64,000 nucleotides of DNA from CAXBDP01 sp963974465 (GCA_049340005.1 JBMPIY010000003.1); one strand, 5' to 3'. Shown: positions 51,021 to 59,879, numbered from the stretch's first letter. Numbers and translations are program-made. The notes: generated from the sequence alone by a model not told the origin.

Positions 51021-52112
51021 TTGGATATATTTAAAAAATTGAAAATCAACAACTTAAATATTTTATGGCTATTTCTAATATGTAGTACCATATTGACATG
51101 TAACAATCCAAGCAATGAAGACGAAAAACCCTTCACAAGAAAAGATATCACCAATAACTTTGCGCTCAAGGGTAAACAAATTTACTTTGAGGAAATATAC
51201 TTTCCATCGCACATTACACAAACAAAGGATTTTATCGTTGTAAAGGACCGAAAGACAGATCCTGAACTTAATCTAATAAATAAACAAACACTTCAGTTTG
51301 TACGCCAAAAAGGGAAACAAGGAATGGGGCCTAAAGAAATCGGTCCTATATTTTCTTTTCTTCATTCCGATAATGATCAACAGATAATTGGTAAGTCATT
51401 GAGTCAAGGAAGGGTTGGTTTTTTCGATGCAAATAGTTCACAAATGGAGGCAGATTCAATAGTAGAATATTCAAAATATACAAATGAGTCTATTCTATTT
51501 GAAATAGAGTCAGATTCAACTCTAATTGGTGTTTCCTCTTATTTGCCAGAGAAGTTTATAAGGATAAACCTAAACCAACGAAAAGTAACAAAATCATGGG
51601 AAACGTGGGAGATGATGCTTGATGATCCCAGAGAAATTCCACTCCATGTTTATTCTTCCATATTTCAAGGTAGTTTTCGCACTAATAAGCACAGAAAGCG
51701 ATTTGGTTATTCTACTCTATATATGGATTTGATTGAAATACTAGATACTCAAACTGACAAGATCCTAAGTATTAGAGGGCCAGATAATATAAAACATGAA
51801 TTTGAAGTCGATTATTCAGCAGGCTATGGAATGCACTATATCCCTATGGATAAAATGACCTTTGGTTATGTTGATTTTCAATTTGGAGAAAACCTAATCT
51901 ATGCCTTATATGCCAACCAACAGAGTCGACCAATGGGAAATGAGATTATTGTATTCGACTTTGAGGGAAATCCAATTTGTGCATTTCAATTAGATATCCC
52001 CTTACAATACCTAATTGTTGACGAAGTGAATGAAAAAATTTATGGCCTCAACAATTTTGATCAAGAGCCATGCATCGTTGAATACAAATACGATAAAAAC
52101 GCAATTCAATAA
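51021..52112 (+). CDS. 6-bladed beta-propeller lipoprotein, paralogue 2
   Basis: 363 residues in this frame, which opens with TTG at 51021 and has no ATG before the lipoprotein signal (lipobox LTC, Cys27). Blades match the preceding paralogue (WETWEMMLDDP, GPDNIKHEFEVDYSAGYGMH, VDEVNEKIYGL). An ATG at 50998, with a normal spacing from the upstream gene, is in another frame but joins this one by a -1 shift at TTTAAAA (51030-51036). Either the TTG is used, or the start is frameshifted. Ends 8 bases before the convergent GNAT stop. Confidence 0.78.
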   Translation: MDIFKKLKINNLNILWLFLICSTILTCNNPSNEDEKPFTRKDITNNFALKGKQIYFEEIYFPSHITQTKDFIVVKDRKTDPELNLINKQTLQFVRQKGKQGMGPKEIGPIFSFLHSDNDQQIIGKSLSQGRVGFFDANSSQMEADSIVEYSKYTNESILFEIESDSTLIGVSSYLPEKFIRINLNQRKVTKSWETWEMMLDDPREIPLHVYSSIFQGSFRTNKHRKRFGYSTLYMDLIEILDTQTDKILSIRGPDNIKHEFEVDYSAGYGMHYIPMDKMTFGYVDFQFGENLIYALYANQQSRPMGNEIIVFDFEGNPICAFQLDIPLQYLIVDEVNEKIYGLNNFDQEPCIVEYKYDKNAIQ

Positions 52113-52173
52113 GCAACAATTACCCCTTCATCCACTCATACATCGCATAGTGCTCCTGTGTCATTCCTATGGA
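52103..52173. repeat. Intact 3' end of the GNAT gene, copy B
   Basis: The partner of the repeat at 49001-49070. Here it is the real end of the acetyltransferase reading frame plus about 17 bases beyond its stop. See that entry for the match. Confidence 0.85.
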
Positions 52174-52575
52174 GTCATATACTTTTTGGGCGGCGGTATT
52201 GGTTTTGTCTACATACAGGCGAAGTCCTCTTAGTTCGCTTTGCATCACATGTTCCTTAAGGTGAAGATACATCTGCTTAAAAACTCCTTGCCCTCTGAAG
52301 GCTGGCAACACATACACAGACTGTATCCACCAAACAGTGCCATTGCGCCAATCGCTCCATTCGTATGTAATCATCAATGAGGCCACTACATTTCCATCCT
52401 GCTCGGCTACATAGTACAAGCCCTTGTTACTATCTTCAAACACAGCTTTTACGCCGGCGGTCAGTACATCCTCCCGCAATTCCAACTTCTCAGTTTCCCA
52501 AGCCATTTTTTGTTGGAAATCAGCAATAATGCCTACTTCGGATTTATCAGCTCTACGTATTTTTAGTTTTACCAT
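52120..52575 (-). CDS. GNAT-family N-acetyltransferase
   Basis: 151 residues with the GNAT fold. It starts with the strand KIRRADKSEVGIIADF, then VVASLMITYEWSDWR, the acetyl-CoA loop VYVLPAFRGQGVFKQMYLHL (about 88-107, pattern Q/RxxGxG/A) and the terminal NTAAQKVYDSIGMTQEHYAMYEW. The substrate is unknown. It has a good promoter. A broken second copy of its 3' end lies at 49001. Confidence 0.9.
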   Translation of the reverse strand: MVKLKIRRADKSEVGIIADFQQKMAWETEKLELREDVLTAGVKAVFEDSNKGLYYVAEQDGNVVASLMITYEWSDWRNGTVWWIQSVYVLPAFRGQGVFKQMYLHLKEHVMQSELRGLRLYVDKTNTAAQKVYDSIGMTQEHYAMYEWMKG

Positions 52576-52614
52576 CGATTAATCAAAATTATTTTATTGC
52601 CCTTTCAAGGTCAT

Positions 52615-52644
52615 CAAATTTACAGATCAAACGGGAACCTTCAA
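52615..52644 (-). promoter_or_regulatory. Promoter TTG-N19-TAAATTTG for the GNAT gene
   Basis: On the minus strand TTG (52644-52642), a 19-base spacer and TAAATTTG (52622-52615) match the consensus. The leader to the ATG at 52575 would be about 35 bases. Confidence 0.68.
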
Positions 52645-52788
52645 ATTTCCCTATAAAAGCCTCCTCTTTTAATTAAAATAAGGCTATTTGCCCAATTGAT
52701 TGTCTCTCATCGTTTCATTGCCCTGGATTTTTGCATATATTAAGCCCCAGAAAAGGAAAACATAAAAGGTCACTCAAAAAATTAACAG

Positions 52789-54078
52789 ATGAACAAGAAA
52801 ATAATAGGCGTGGTTGCCTGCTTAGCCGTGGTTGGGCTATGGTATTTTTTTGGCAATCCAGCTTCCTCAGATGAAGCTTCGGAGCTAAACGAATTGGAAA
52901 CAGACATAATGGAAGCCTCTGTGGTGGAGAGCAATTTCATTTATGGTTTTGCGGAAAATGCTTATCATATAGTAGAAGGCACCATCAAGCGCAATCAAAA
53001 TCTATCTCACATCCTTACCGAATACAATGTAAACTATAGCGTTATCGATCAGATCGCACGCAAGAGTAAGGATATATTCGATGTACGGAAACTCGCAGTT
53101 GACAAAAAATACATCCTCCTTTGCGATAAGGATTCCCTCAATGCCAAATACTTCATCTACGAACCCAACTCTACCGAATATGTAGTGTATGAGCTGGAAG
53201 GTGATTTGAATATAAATTACGAGGTAAAAGAAATTGAAACGGTGGTAAAAACCATCTCAGGCGTAATAAAGCCTAATTCATCGGTATATAATGTGATGCT
53301 TGAAGAAGGTGGAACAACAAAACTGGTGGATGATTTTGCTGATATTTATGGTTGGAAATTAGATTTTGGTTCGATCCAAAAAGACGATTACTTCCGTGTA
53401 GTATATGAAGAAATGCGGGTGGAAGGAGAAGTAATTGGAACGGGCCGAATTATCTCTGCTGAAATGAATCATTGGGGCTCACCTATGTATGCTTACAGCT
53501 ACGACCAAGGAGATGGCGAAGACTATTTTGACGAAGAAGGCAATAGTTTAAAAAAGGCCTTTCTTCGCTATCCGGTAAACTTCAGTAGAATAAGCTCAAG
53601 ATATAACCCACGCAGATTTCACCCTGTCGCCAAAGTATATAGAGCACACCTCGGCACCGACTTCGCAGCACCCACAGGCACACCTATCAAAGCTGCTGCT
53701 GATGGAGTGGTAGAAGCTGCGGCATACACTAGCGCCAATGGCAATTATGTCAAAATCAAACATAACGCAACGTATACCACAGGCTACCTCCACATGTCAA
53801 AACGTGCTGCCGGACTCAAAGCCGGTCAAAGAGTAAAACAAGGACAAGTAATTGGCTATGTAGGAAGCACTGGTTTAGCTACAGGTCCACACCTTTGCTA
53901 TAGATTTTGGAAAAATGGCACTCAAATAGATGCGCTCAAAGTCGATCTCCCTCCTGAAAACCCCATTACTGCTGAGCATAAAGCAGAATATGAAAAATCC
54001 ATGATTAGTCAAAGAGTTGCATTAGATGCAATCAAAGTAAAAACTGAAAAAGTAGCTATTGCATCAAATAAAAATTGA
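52789..54078 (+). CDS. M23 family peptidoglycan endopeptidase
   Basis: 429 residues: an N-terminal membrane anchor (about 5-22), a linker with an OapA/LysM-like region (about 65-250) and a C-terminal LytM domain (about 270-390). Zinc ligands are His and Asp of HLGTD (about 285), with the catalytic His in GYLHMS (about 334). The usual final HxH reads HLC here (GPHLCYRFW, about 366), so Cys stands in for the second His. I believe this variant is common in the phylum. It cuts peptide cross-links in the periplasm during wall growth or division. Confidence 0.9.
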   Translation: MNKKIIGVVACLAVVGLWYFFGNPASSDEASELNELETDIMEASVVESNFIYGFAENAYHIVEGTIKRNQNLSHILTEYNVNYSVIDQIARKSKDIFDVRKLAVDKKYILLCDKDSLNAKYFIYEPNSTEYVVYELEGDLNINYEVKEIETVVKTISGVIKPNSSVYNVMLEEGGTTKLVDDFADIYGWKLDFGSIQKDDYFRVVYEEMRVEGEVIGTGRIISAEMNHWGSPMYAYSYDQGDGEDYFDEEGNSLKKAFLRYPVNFSRISSRYNPRRFHPVAKVYRAHLGTDFAAPTGTPIKAAADGVVEAAAYTSANGNYVKIKHNATYTTGYLHMSKRAAGLKAGQRVKQGQVIGYVGSTGLATGPHLCYRFWKNGTQIDALKVDLPPENPITAEHKAEYEKSMISQRVALDAIKVKTEKVAIASNKN

Positions 54079-54139
54079 CTTTAATTCCCTATATTTAAGG
54101 GTTTTATAAAAAAATTTTTAACCTCTGCTTTACTCAATT

Positions 54140-56455
54140 ATGCTTGGAAAAAAAATCGCACTATTCGTATGTGTTATTTGTTTGTTCGTACAAAATAATG
54201 CCAATGCTCAGGAAGTTGGCTTGGTATTTAGTGGAGGAGGCGCAAAAGGTCTAGCGCACCTTGGAGTAATAAAAGCCTTCGAAGAAAATGAAATTCCAAT
54301 CGACTATATCACGGGTACTTCGATGGGTGCCATCATTGGAGCGATGTATGCGGCAGGCTATTCTCCAGAGCAAATGGAGGAAATTGTTTACTCCCAAGAT
54401 TTCCAGAATTGGGTGAAGGGAAAGGCTTTAGATGTCTACGATTTTTCAAGTATTCAAAAGCTGAATGATCCCTCGTGGGTGAGTATTGATGTCGCTTTAG
54501 ACTCCGCCTTCAATGCTATTTTTAGTCCTAACCTTTCTAGCGATTTAGCCATCAATTTTGCTTTGATGGAGATGCTTGCTCCTGCATCGGTCAAGTCTCA
54601 AGAAAATTTCGATAATCTGATGGTGCCTCTACGGATAAATGCCGCAGATGTATTTACACAAAAGCAGATTATAATAGAAGGAGCTCCGCTGCATAAAGCT
54701 GCCCGCTCTTCCATGACGGTTCCATTCTTTTTTCGTCCCATACGAGTAGGCGATATGCTCCTATTTGATGGCGGCATGTACAATAACTTCCCTGTTGACG
54801 TAATGGAGCAGCAATTCAATCCAGAATATATTATTGGAGTGAATGTAGCAGTAAAAAAATACCAAGAATATCCTTATGGCAAAAACGACCGAAAACTGCT
54901 TAATCAAGATTTGATATTTATGTTTTTGGATAAGACTGACAGCACTGAAATGATTGGCAAAGGATTATTTCTAGAGCCAAACTTGGAAGGCTATTCTGCA
55001 CTTGATTTTGACAAAGTACATGCACTTGTGGATAGTGGCTACAATGCAGCCATAAGAGCAATGCCTGAGATAAAGAGAAATGTTCAGACGCGACAAACCA
55101 AAACGGATATTATTAACAAGCGTAGAGAATTCAAAAATGGAACACCTTCTTTAGTAATAGACAAGGTAAACGTAGTTGGGTATAATAGAGCTCAAACAAA
55201 ATACTTAAGTAAATTATTAACTGATGTATCAGGCAATCAGTCATCAATTGATGATGTACGGAAAGCATACTATCAATTATTGGCCAATGATATTTTCAAA
55301 GACATTGTACCAGACCTTAAGTACAATGAGCAAACGAAATTTTACGACTTTGAAATAGAAGGCACACCAAATGACCGTGTGAAAGTAGATGTTGGTGGCA
55401 ATATTGGCTCAAAGCGAGTAAGTTCTCTCTATTTTGCTCTGCGCTACAGTAGCTTACAAAATACCCTAAATACCTATGGTGTCAATTTATATACTGGTCG
55501 ATTCTACCAATCCGTAAGTATCAATGCTCGCAAAACCTTCTCCCCACGGTCGCTAGCTTATGTTGAGCCTATTTATACGTACAACCATTGGGATTATCTC
55601 AACTCAACTAATGTAGTGTTTGGCAAAAACCCTGTGGGAGCGCTCGATCAAGTAGATCAGTTTTTGGGTATCAATGCGGGAATCGCTATTGGAAATGACA
55701 CACGCCTAACTAGCCGAATTGGCTATTTCAATAATAGCGACAGATTCAATAATGATTTAGGCTCTGCTAGAACGGATAGCTTGGATAGGTTCAAAATGAC
55801 CGGCTTTAGAATTGGAGCGCAGCAATTGAACAATAGTTTCAATAGGAAGCAATACGCAAGCAAAGGCCGCAAATTAGAATACGGACTTGACTTATTCGTC
55901 GGTAACGAAACCTTAGAACCATTTGGAGCATTCGATGCTGGAGTGCAATTTGAAGAAACCAGCAGAAGTTGGGTGAGAGCTTCAATAAGTATGGAGCAGT
56001 TCTTTTTTGAAGATAGAAAAGTAAGAATTGGCTATATGGCTCAATGGGTACATTCCACCCAGCCAGCATTCTTCAGTTATGTTTCTAGTTTGGCCAATTC
56101 GCCTGGTTTTTATCCTCTGCAAGATAGCCGCACATTGTTTTTGACCAAATTTAGAGCGCCTGCGTTTGTAGCGGGAGGGATCAAAAATATCTATGAGCTT
56201 GGCAAAAACCTTGATTTTCGCTTAGAAGCGTATGGCTTTGTGCCTTACAGAACTATCGTTGAGCGCCCAAACAACCGTGCAGCTATTGATGCCGGCTTTA
56301 GCAAAATGCAGATAGCCGCTGCTGCAACTATGGTGTTTCATAGCCCGGTTGGCCCAATTGCACTTTCTTACAATCACTACGACGATCCATTCAATCAAAA
56401 AGGATTGTTCTTGCACATTGGGTATATCCTGTTCAATAGCCGCTCTTTGCAATAG
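54140..56455 (+). CDS. Patatin-like phospholipase with Omp85-type barrel
   Basis: 771 residues: a signal peptide, a patatin domain (about 25-320), a POTRA-like segment (about 335-415) and a C-terminal 16-strand-type surface-antigen barrel (about 420-771). The lipase has the oxyanion loop SGGGAKG (about 30), the nucleophile motif GTSMG (Ser about 61) and the catalytic Asp in DGGMYNNFP (about 210). This is the PlpD/type Vd autotransporter layout, placing a phospholipase A at the outer membrane. The protein ends in LQ, and a remnant of a second copy of this end lies at 56724. Confidence 0.93.
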   Translation: MLGKKIALFVCVICLFVQNNANAQEVGLVFSGGGAKGLAHLGVIKAFEENEIPIDYITGTSMGAIIGAMYAAGYSPEQMEEIVYSQDFQNWVKGKALDVYDFSSIQKLNDPSWVSIDVALDSAFNAIFSPNLSSDLAINFALMEMLAPASVKSQENFDNLMVPLRINAADVFTQKQIIIEGAPLHKAARSSMTVPFFFRPIRVGDMLLFDGGMYNNFPVDVMEQQFNPEYIIGVNVAVKKYQEYPYGKNDRKLLNQDLIFMFLDKTDSTEMIGKGLFLEPNLEGYSALDFDKVHALVDSGYNAAIRAMPEIKRNVQTRQTKTDIINKRREFKNGTPSLVIDKVNVVGYNRAQTKYLSKLLTDVSGNQSSIDDVRKAYYQLLANDIFKDIVPDLKYNEQTKFYDFEIEGTPNDRVKVDVGGNIGSKRVSSLYFALRYSSLQNTLNTYGVNLYTGRFYQSVSINARKTFSPRSLAYVEPIYTYNHWDYLNSTNVVFGKNPVGALDQVDQFLGINAGIAIGNDTRLTSRIGYFNNSDRFNNDLGSARTDSLDRFKMTGFRIGAQQLNNSFNRKQYASKGRKLEYGLDLFVGNETLEPFGAFDAGVQFEETSRSWVRASISMEQFFFEDRKVRIGYMAQWVHSTQPAFFSYVSSLANSPGFYPLQDSRTLFLTKFRAPAFVAGGIKNIYELGKNLDFRLEAYGFVPYRTIVERPNNRAAIDAGFSKMQIAAAATMVFHSPVGPIALSYNHYDDPFNQKGLFLHIGYILFNSRSLQ

Positions 56456-56509
56456 CGTTTTAAAATATAGATTAGGGGCCGCCCAAAACTGTTCAAACAT
56501 ATTCTTTTC

Positions 56510-56587
56510 CCACAAGGAGGGAGAAGATTTGCGTAATTGCACAGAGAATTAATTTTCTCTGCGCACTCATGTGTCTTCTCCCTGTGG
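56510..56587. repeat. Two-level inverted repeat (compound hairpin)
   Basis: The outer stem pairs CCACA and GGGAGAAGA (left) with TCTTCTCCC and TGTGG (right), with a 4-base AGGA bulge on the left. Nested inside is GCACAGAGAA facing TTCTCTGCGC with one mismatch. There is no T run, so it is not a standard terminator. It could be a mobile hairpin element or a structured RNA. Confidence 0.6.
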
Positions 56588-56723
56588 TATTATGCGTCTA
56601 ATTTCTTCTTTTTTCAAAATCAGTCTGATTACAAATCCGCCTTATCCGTTTTCACATTTCAAATGTCAAACAGTTAGTGATGCCATTCCGAAAAATCACT
56701 TCTTTTACAAAAATCGATAGTTT

Positions 56724-56783
56724 AGATTAAGGATTATACCTGCATGTTGGGTATATACTCTTCAATAACCGTAATTTGCAACA
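56724..56783 (+). pseudogene. 3' remnant of a second patatin/Omp85 gene
   Basis: The sequence reads GLYLHVGYILFNNRNLQ, against GLFLHIGYILFNSRSLQ at the end of the intact gene. The start of the fragment is cut by a stop (TAA) and the terminal stop is lost. The DNA differs at many third positions, so this is an old paralogue rather than a recent copy. Confidence 0.7.
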
Positions 56784-56832
56784 GCACTCTAACTTTGTGG
56801 TTAAAAGCGGACTTATATAAGCATTCAAAAAT

Positions 56833-57711
56833 ATGATTAGCGCCAAGCAGTCCAAATCCTCCCGCTTCTTATTCAAAGACTTTTTGAAGCTGATCAGGCT
56901 GCCAAACTTACTTATCGTATTTCTTGCACAGTTTATGGCTGCCTATTTCTTAATTGATGCACATGGCACCTTACTAGCCTATTTTGCCGATACTCAACTT
57001 TGGTTGTTGATTATCTCTACACTGCTTATTACTGCTGCCGGCTATATCATCAACGATTATTACGATGTCAAAATTGACTTCATCAACAAACCAGACCGCG
57101 TACTTGTAGGGAATAGTTTCAAGCGAAGAGTTGCTCTTTTGTTACATTCTATATTCAATTTGGTGGCTGTGGCCATCGGTTTTGCCCTTAGCTACACCAT
57201 CGGACTCATCAACTTGATTGCAACATTTTGCCTTTGGTTATATTCTAATCAACTCAAAAGATTACCACTAGTTGGTAATCTGATGGTGGCTATTCTTACT
57301 GGCGCATCCATAGCTTTGGTAGGAGTACTGTATGGAAAAAATGAGTTTTTGGTAAATACCTATGCGCTATTTTCGATGGGTATCACGCTCATCAGGGAGA
57401 TCGTAAAAGACATGGAAGATTTGAAGGGCGACTCTACGCACGGTTGCAAAACCTTGCCTATTATCTGGGGTTATCGCAAAACGAAAAACCTCATTTACTT
57501 CATTTCATTTTTATTCGTGACAAGTCTGTTTTATCTAGCTACGCTCTTGGCCAACACTATTTTAATTTACTATTTCTTATTCCTATCTCCCGTTTTCATT
57601 TTTTTCATCTACAAGCTCTATTACGCCGATACAACCAAAGGATATCTATTTTTAAGTAATTACTGCAAAATGATTATGCTTTCTGGCATTTTAAGCATGA
57701 TATTCTTTTAG
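56833..57711 (+). CDS. UbiA-family prenyltransferase
   Basis: 292 residues, an integral membrane enzyme with about nine helices. The first Asp-rich motif NDYYDVKIDFINKPDR (about 74-89) and second Asp-rich motif KDMEDLKGDSTHGCKTLP (about 192-209) bind the Mg2+-prenyl diphosphate. The pattern resembles the geranylgeranylglycerol-phosphate/digeranylgeranyl group that many Bacteroidota carry. The acceptor is not decidable and it could equally serve quinone or hopanoid-like lipid synthesis. It precedes purN with a 34-base gap. Confidence 0.9.
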   Translation: MISAKQSKSSRFLFKDFLKLIRLPNLLIVFLAQFMAAYFLIDAHGTLLAYFADTQLWLLIISTLLITAAGYIINDYYDVKIDFINKPDRVLVGNSFKRRVALLLHSIFNLVAVAIGFALSYTIGLINLIATFCLWLYSNQLKRLPLVGNLMVAILTGASIALVGVLYGKNEFLVNTYALFSMGITLIREIVKDMEDLKGDSTHGCKTLPIIWGYRKTKNLIYFISFLFVTSLFYLATLLANTILIYYFLFLSPVFIFFIYKLYYADTTKGYLFLSNYCKMIMLSGILSMIFF

Positions 57712-57745
57712 GCTTATTACTTTTGCTACTCATTCTCGCCATTTC

Positions 57746-58318
57746 ATGAAAAATATTGCTGTTTTTGCATCTGGTTCGGGCACCAATGCCCAAAATTTGA
57801 TTGAGTATTTTCGGACGCATCCCACTATTCGGGTAAAGCTTGTAGTATGCAATAAACGTGATGCAGGAGTAATAGCTCGTGCAGAAAATTTGAATGTGCC
57901 AGTAAGCCTAATCAACAAAAATGAACTTGTAAGCGGTGAGGCATTATTAAGTACACTCAAGCAAAATCAAATAGATACTATTGTGCTTGCAGGCTTTCTT
58001 TTGCTTATTCCACCATATTTGGTACAGGCATTTCCCGATCGAATTATCAATATACATCCGGCACTTTTACCCAAATTTGGTGGCAAAGGAATGTATGGCG
58101 CCAAAGTGCATGAATCGGTAATTGCAACAGGCGAAATTGAGTCGGGCATCACCATTCATTTAGTGAATGAGCGATACGATGAAGGCACAATTCTCTTCCA
58201 AGCCAAATGTGAATTGGCATCAGATGAAACTCCGGATTCACTAGCGCAAAAAATACATGCCTTAGAGTACAAACATTACCCAAAAGTGATTGAAAATTAC
58301 CTTCTAAACCAGCTATAA
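57746..58318 (+). CDS. purN: Phosphoribosylglycinamide formyltransferase
   Basis: 190 residues. It transfers a formyl group from 10-formyltetrahydrofolate to GAR, the third step of purine synthesis. It has the phosphate-binding FASGSGTNAQNLIEY (residues 7-20), NKRDAGVIARA, the catalytic Asn-His-Asp site in IINIHPALLPKFGGKGMYG (about 97-115, His about 101) and DEGTILFQ with the catalytic Asp. It is followed by purH, which performs the later formyl transfer. Confidence 0.96.
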   Translation: MKNIAVFASGSGTNAQNLIEYFRTHPTIRVKLVVCNKRDAGVIARAENLNVPVSLINKNELVSGEALLSTLKQNQIDTIVLAGFLLLIPPYLVQAFPDRIINIHPALLPKFGGKGMYGAKVHESVIATGEIESGITIHLVNERYDEGTILFQAKCELASDETPDSLAQKIHALEYKHYPKVIENYLLNQL

Positions 58319-58323
58319 TTTTC

Positions 58324-58331
58324 TACTTTTG
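58324..58331 (+). promoter_or_regulatory. -7 box for purH
   Basis: TACTTTTG fits TAnnTTTG, 21 bases before the purH ATG. No TTG lies at the right distance. It would allow purH to be transcribed apart from purN. Confidence 0.45.
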
Positions 58332-58352
58332 TAAATCCAGAAAAACCTCGTC

Positions 58353-59879
58353 ATGTCTTCAAAAAAAATTTCCTCAGCACTTATCTCTGTTTTTTATAAA
58401 GATGGACTTGCTCCATTAGTTGAATTACTTAACAGTCAAGGCGTTACCATTTACTCTACGGGTGGTACCCAAAGTTTCATCGAAAGTTTAGGCATTACCG
58501 TAGTTCCGGTAGAAGATCTTACCGAGTATCCATCCATTTTTGGCGGGAGGGTAAAAACGCTCCATCCCAAAATATTTGGTGGTATTCTTCATCGCAGGGA
58601 TAATGAATCGGATTTACAACAAGCTGCGGAATATCAAATTCCAGCAATTGATTTGGTCATTGTAGATTTATATCCATTCGAAGAAACCGTAGCAAGTGGT
58701 GCCTCAGAAAGCGAGATTATTGAGAAAATTGACATTGGAGGTATTTCTCTTATTCGTGCTGCTGCTAAAAACTTCAAAGACACGCTAATTGTATCACATC
58801 GTGATCAATATGAAAACACACTTGCCCTTCTCACGGAAGGAAATGGTGAAACTACTTTAGCACAGCGTCAGCGTTTTGCGGCAGAAGCATTTAATATCAG
58901 CTCACATTACGACACGGCCATCTTCCAGTATTTTAACAGAATTCAGAACATATCTTCGTTCAAACAAAGTATTCGCGAAGGGAAATCATTGAGATATGGC
59001 GAAAATCCACACCAGCAGGGCGTGTTTTTTGGTCCATTGGATGAAATGTTCACACAGCTTAATGGCAAGGAACTGTCGTACAATAATTTAGTAGATGTAG
59101 ATGCAGCCGTGAATCTAATAGAGGAGTTTGAGGGCGAAAAAGCATTTGCCATTTTGAAACACACAAATGCATGCGGTTGCGCCATTGGTAACACCGTAGC
59201 TGATGCTTATAAAAAAGCCTTCGAAGCAGATACCATTTCTGCGTTTGGGGGCGTTCTGATAAGCAATAGTACAATTGACTTGGAAGCTGCGGAAGCCATG
59301 AATTCCTTGTTTTTCGAAATCCTAATTGCTCCCGACTTTACGGAAGAGGCTATTGAGCTTTTGAAAACCAAGAAAAACAGAATTCTGCTTAAGCAACTTA
59401 AGGGTCTAGAAGGGAAAGTGATGTTCAAAAACCTACTTAATGGAGTAATTCAACAGGACAGGGATTTGAAGACAGATGCCGCGGCTGATTTGAAAACAGT
59501 AACTAATAGAGCTCCTTCGAACCAAGAAATTGAGTCGATGGTATTTGCTTCCAAAGTTGCTAAACATACCAAGTCAAATACTATCGTGCTTGCAATCGAT
59601 GGCCAATTATTGGCAAGTGGAGTAGGGCAAACCTCCCGCGTAGATGCTTTGAAGCAAGCCATAGACAAAGCGAAGGCTTTTAATTTGAGCTTAGATGGAG
59701 CTGTGATGGCGTCAGATGCTTTTTTCCCTTTTCCAGATTGTGTTGAAATTGCACATAAGGCGGGAATCAAAGCGGTGATACAGCCAGGAGGCTCAATTCG
59801 CGATCAGGATTCGATAGACTACTGCGACCAAAATGGCATGGCCATGGTGGTAACAGGAACAAGACACTTTAAACACTAA
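58353..59879 (+). CDS. purH: Bifunctional AICAR transformylase/IMP cyclohydrolase
   Basis: 508 residues, full length. The N-terminal MGS-like IMP cyclohydrolase domain (about 1-145) has YSTGGT, GRVKTLHPKIFGGILHRRD and the loop near IDIGG. The C-terminal AICAR formyltransferase domain (about 150-508) has the catalytic Lys-His in LKHTNACG (about 268) and DAFFPFPD, ending QPGGSIRDQDSID. It performs the last two steps of IMP synthesis. Octamers lie at 58543 and 59632. Confidence 0.98.
   Translation: MSSKKISSALISVFYKDGLAPLVELLNSQGVTIYSTGGTQSFIESLGITVVPVEDLTEYPSIFGGRVKTLHPKIFGGILHRRDNESDLQQAAEYQIPAIDLVIVDLYPFEETVASGASESEIIEKIDIGGISLIRAAAKNFKDTLIVSHRDQYENTLALLTEGNGETTLAQRQRFAAEAFNISSHYDTAIFQYFNRIQNISSFKQSIREGKSLRYGENPHQQGVFFGPLDEMFTQLNGKELSYNNLVDVDAAVNLIEEFEGEKAFAILKHTNACGCAIGNTVADAYKKAFEADTISAFGGVLISNSTIDLEAAEAMNSLFFEILIAPDFTEEAIELLKTKKNRILLKQLKGLEGKVMFKNLLNGVIQQDRDLKTDAAADLKTVTNRAPSNQEIESMVFASKVAKHTKSNTIVLAIDGQLLASGVGQTSRVDALKQAIDKAKAFNLSLDGAVMASDAFFPFPDCVEIAHKAGIKAVIQPGGSIRDQDSIDYCDQNGMAMVVTGTRHFKH

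Larger units (their letters stand above)
56456..56832. other. 377-base region after the patatin gene
   Basis: Holds a two-level hairpin (56510-56587) and the 3' remnant of a second patatin/barrel gene (56724-56783). No promoter consensus and no intact gene are visible. Confidence 0.6.

Noticed and set aside
52700..52733. Promoter for the M23 gene (TTG-N23-GATTTTTG)
   Set aside because: The first base of the -7 box is wrong and the spacer is longer than in the other promoters seen here.
54078..54120. CCCT/AGGG hairpin after the M23 gene as a terminator
   Set aside because: The stem is four base pairs and the following T run is broken by A residues.
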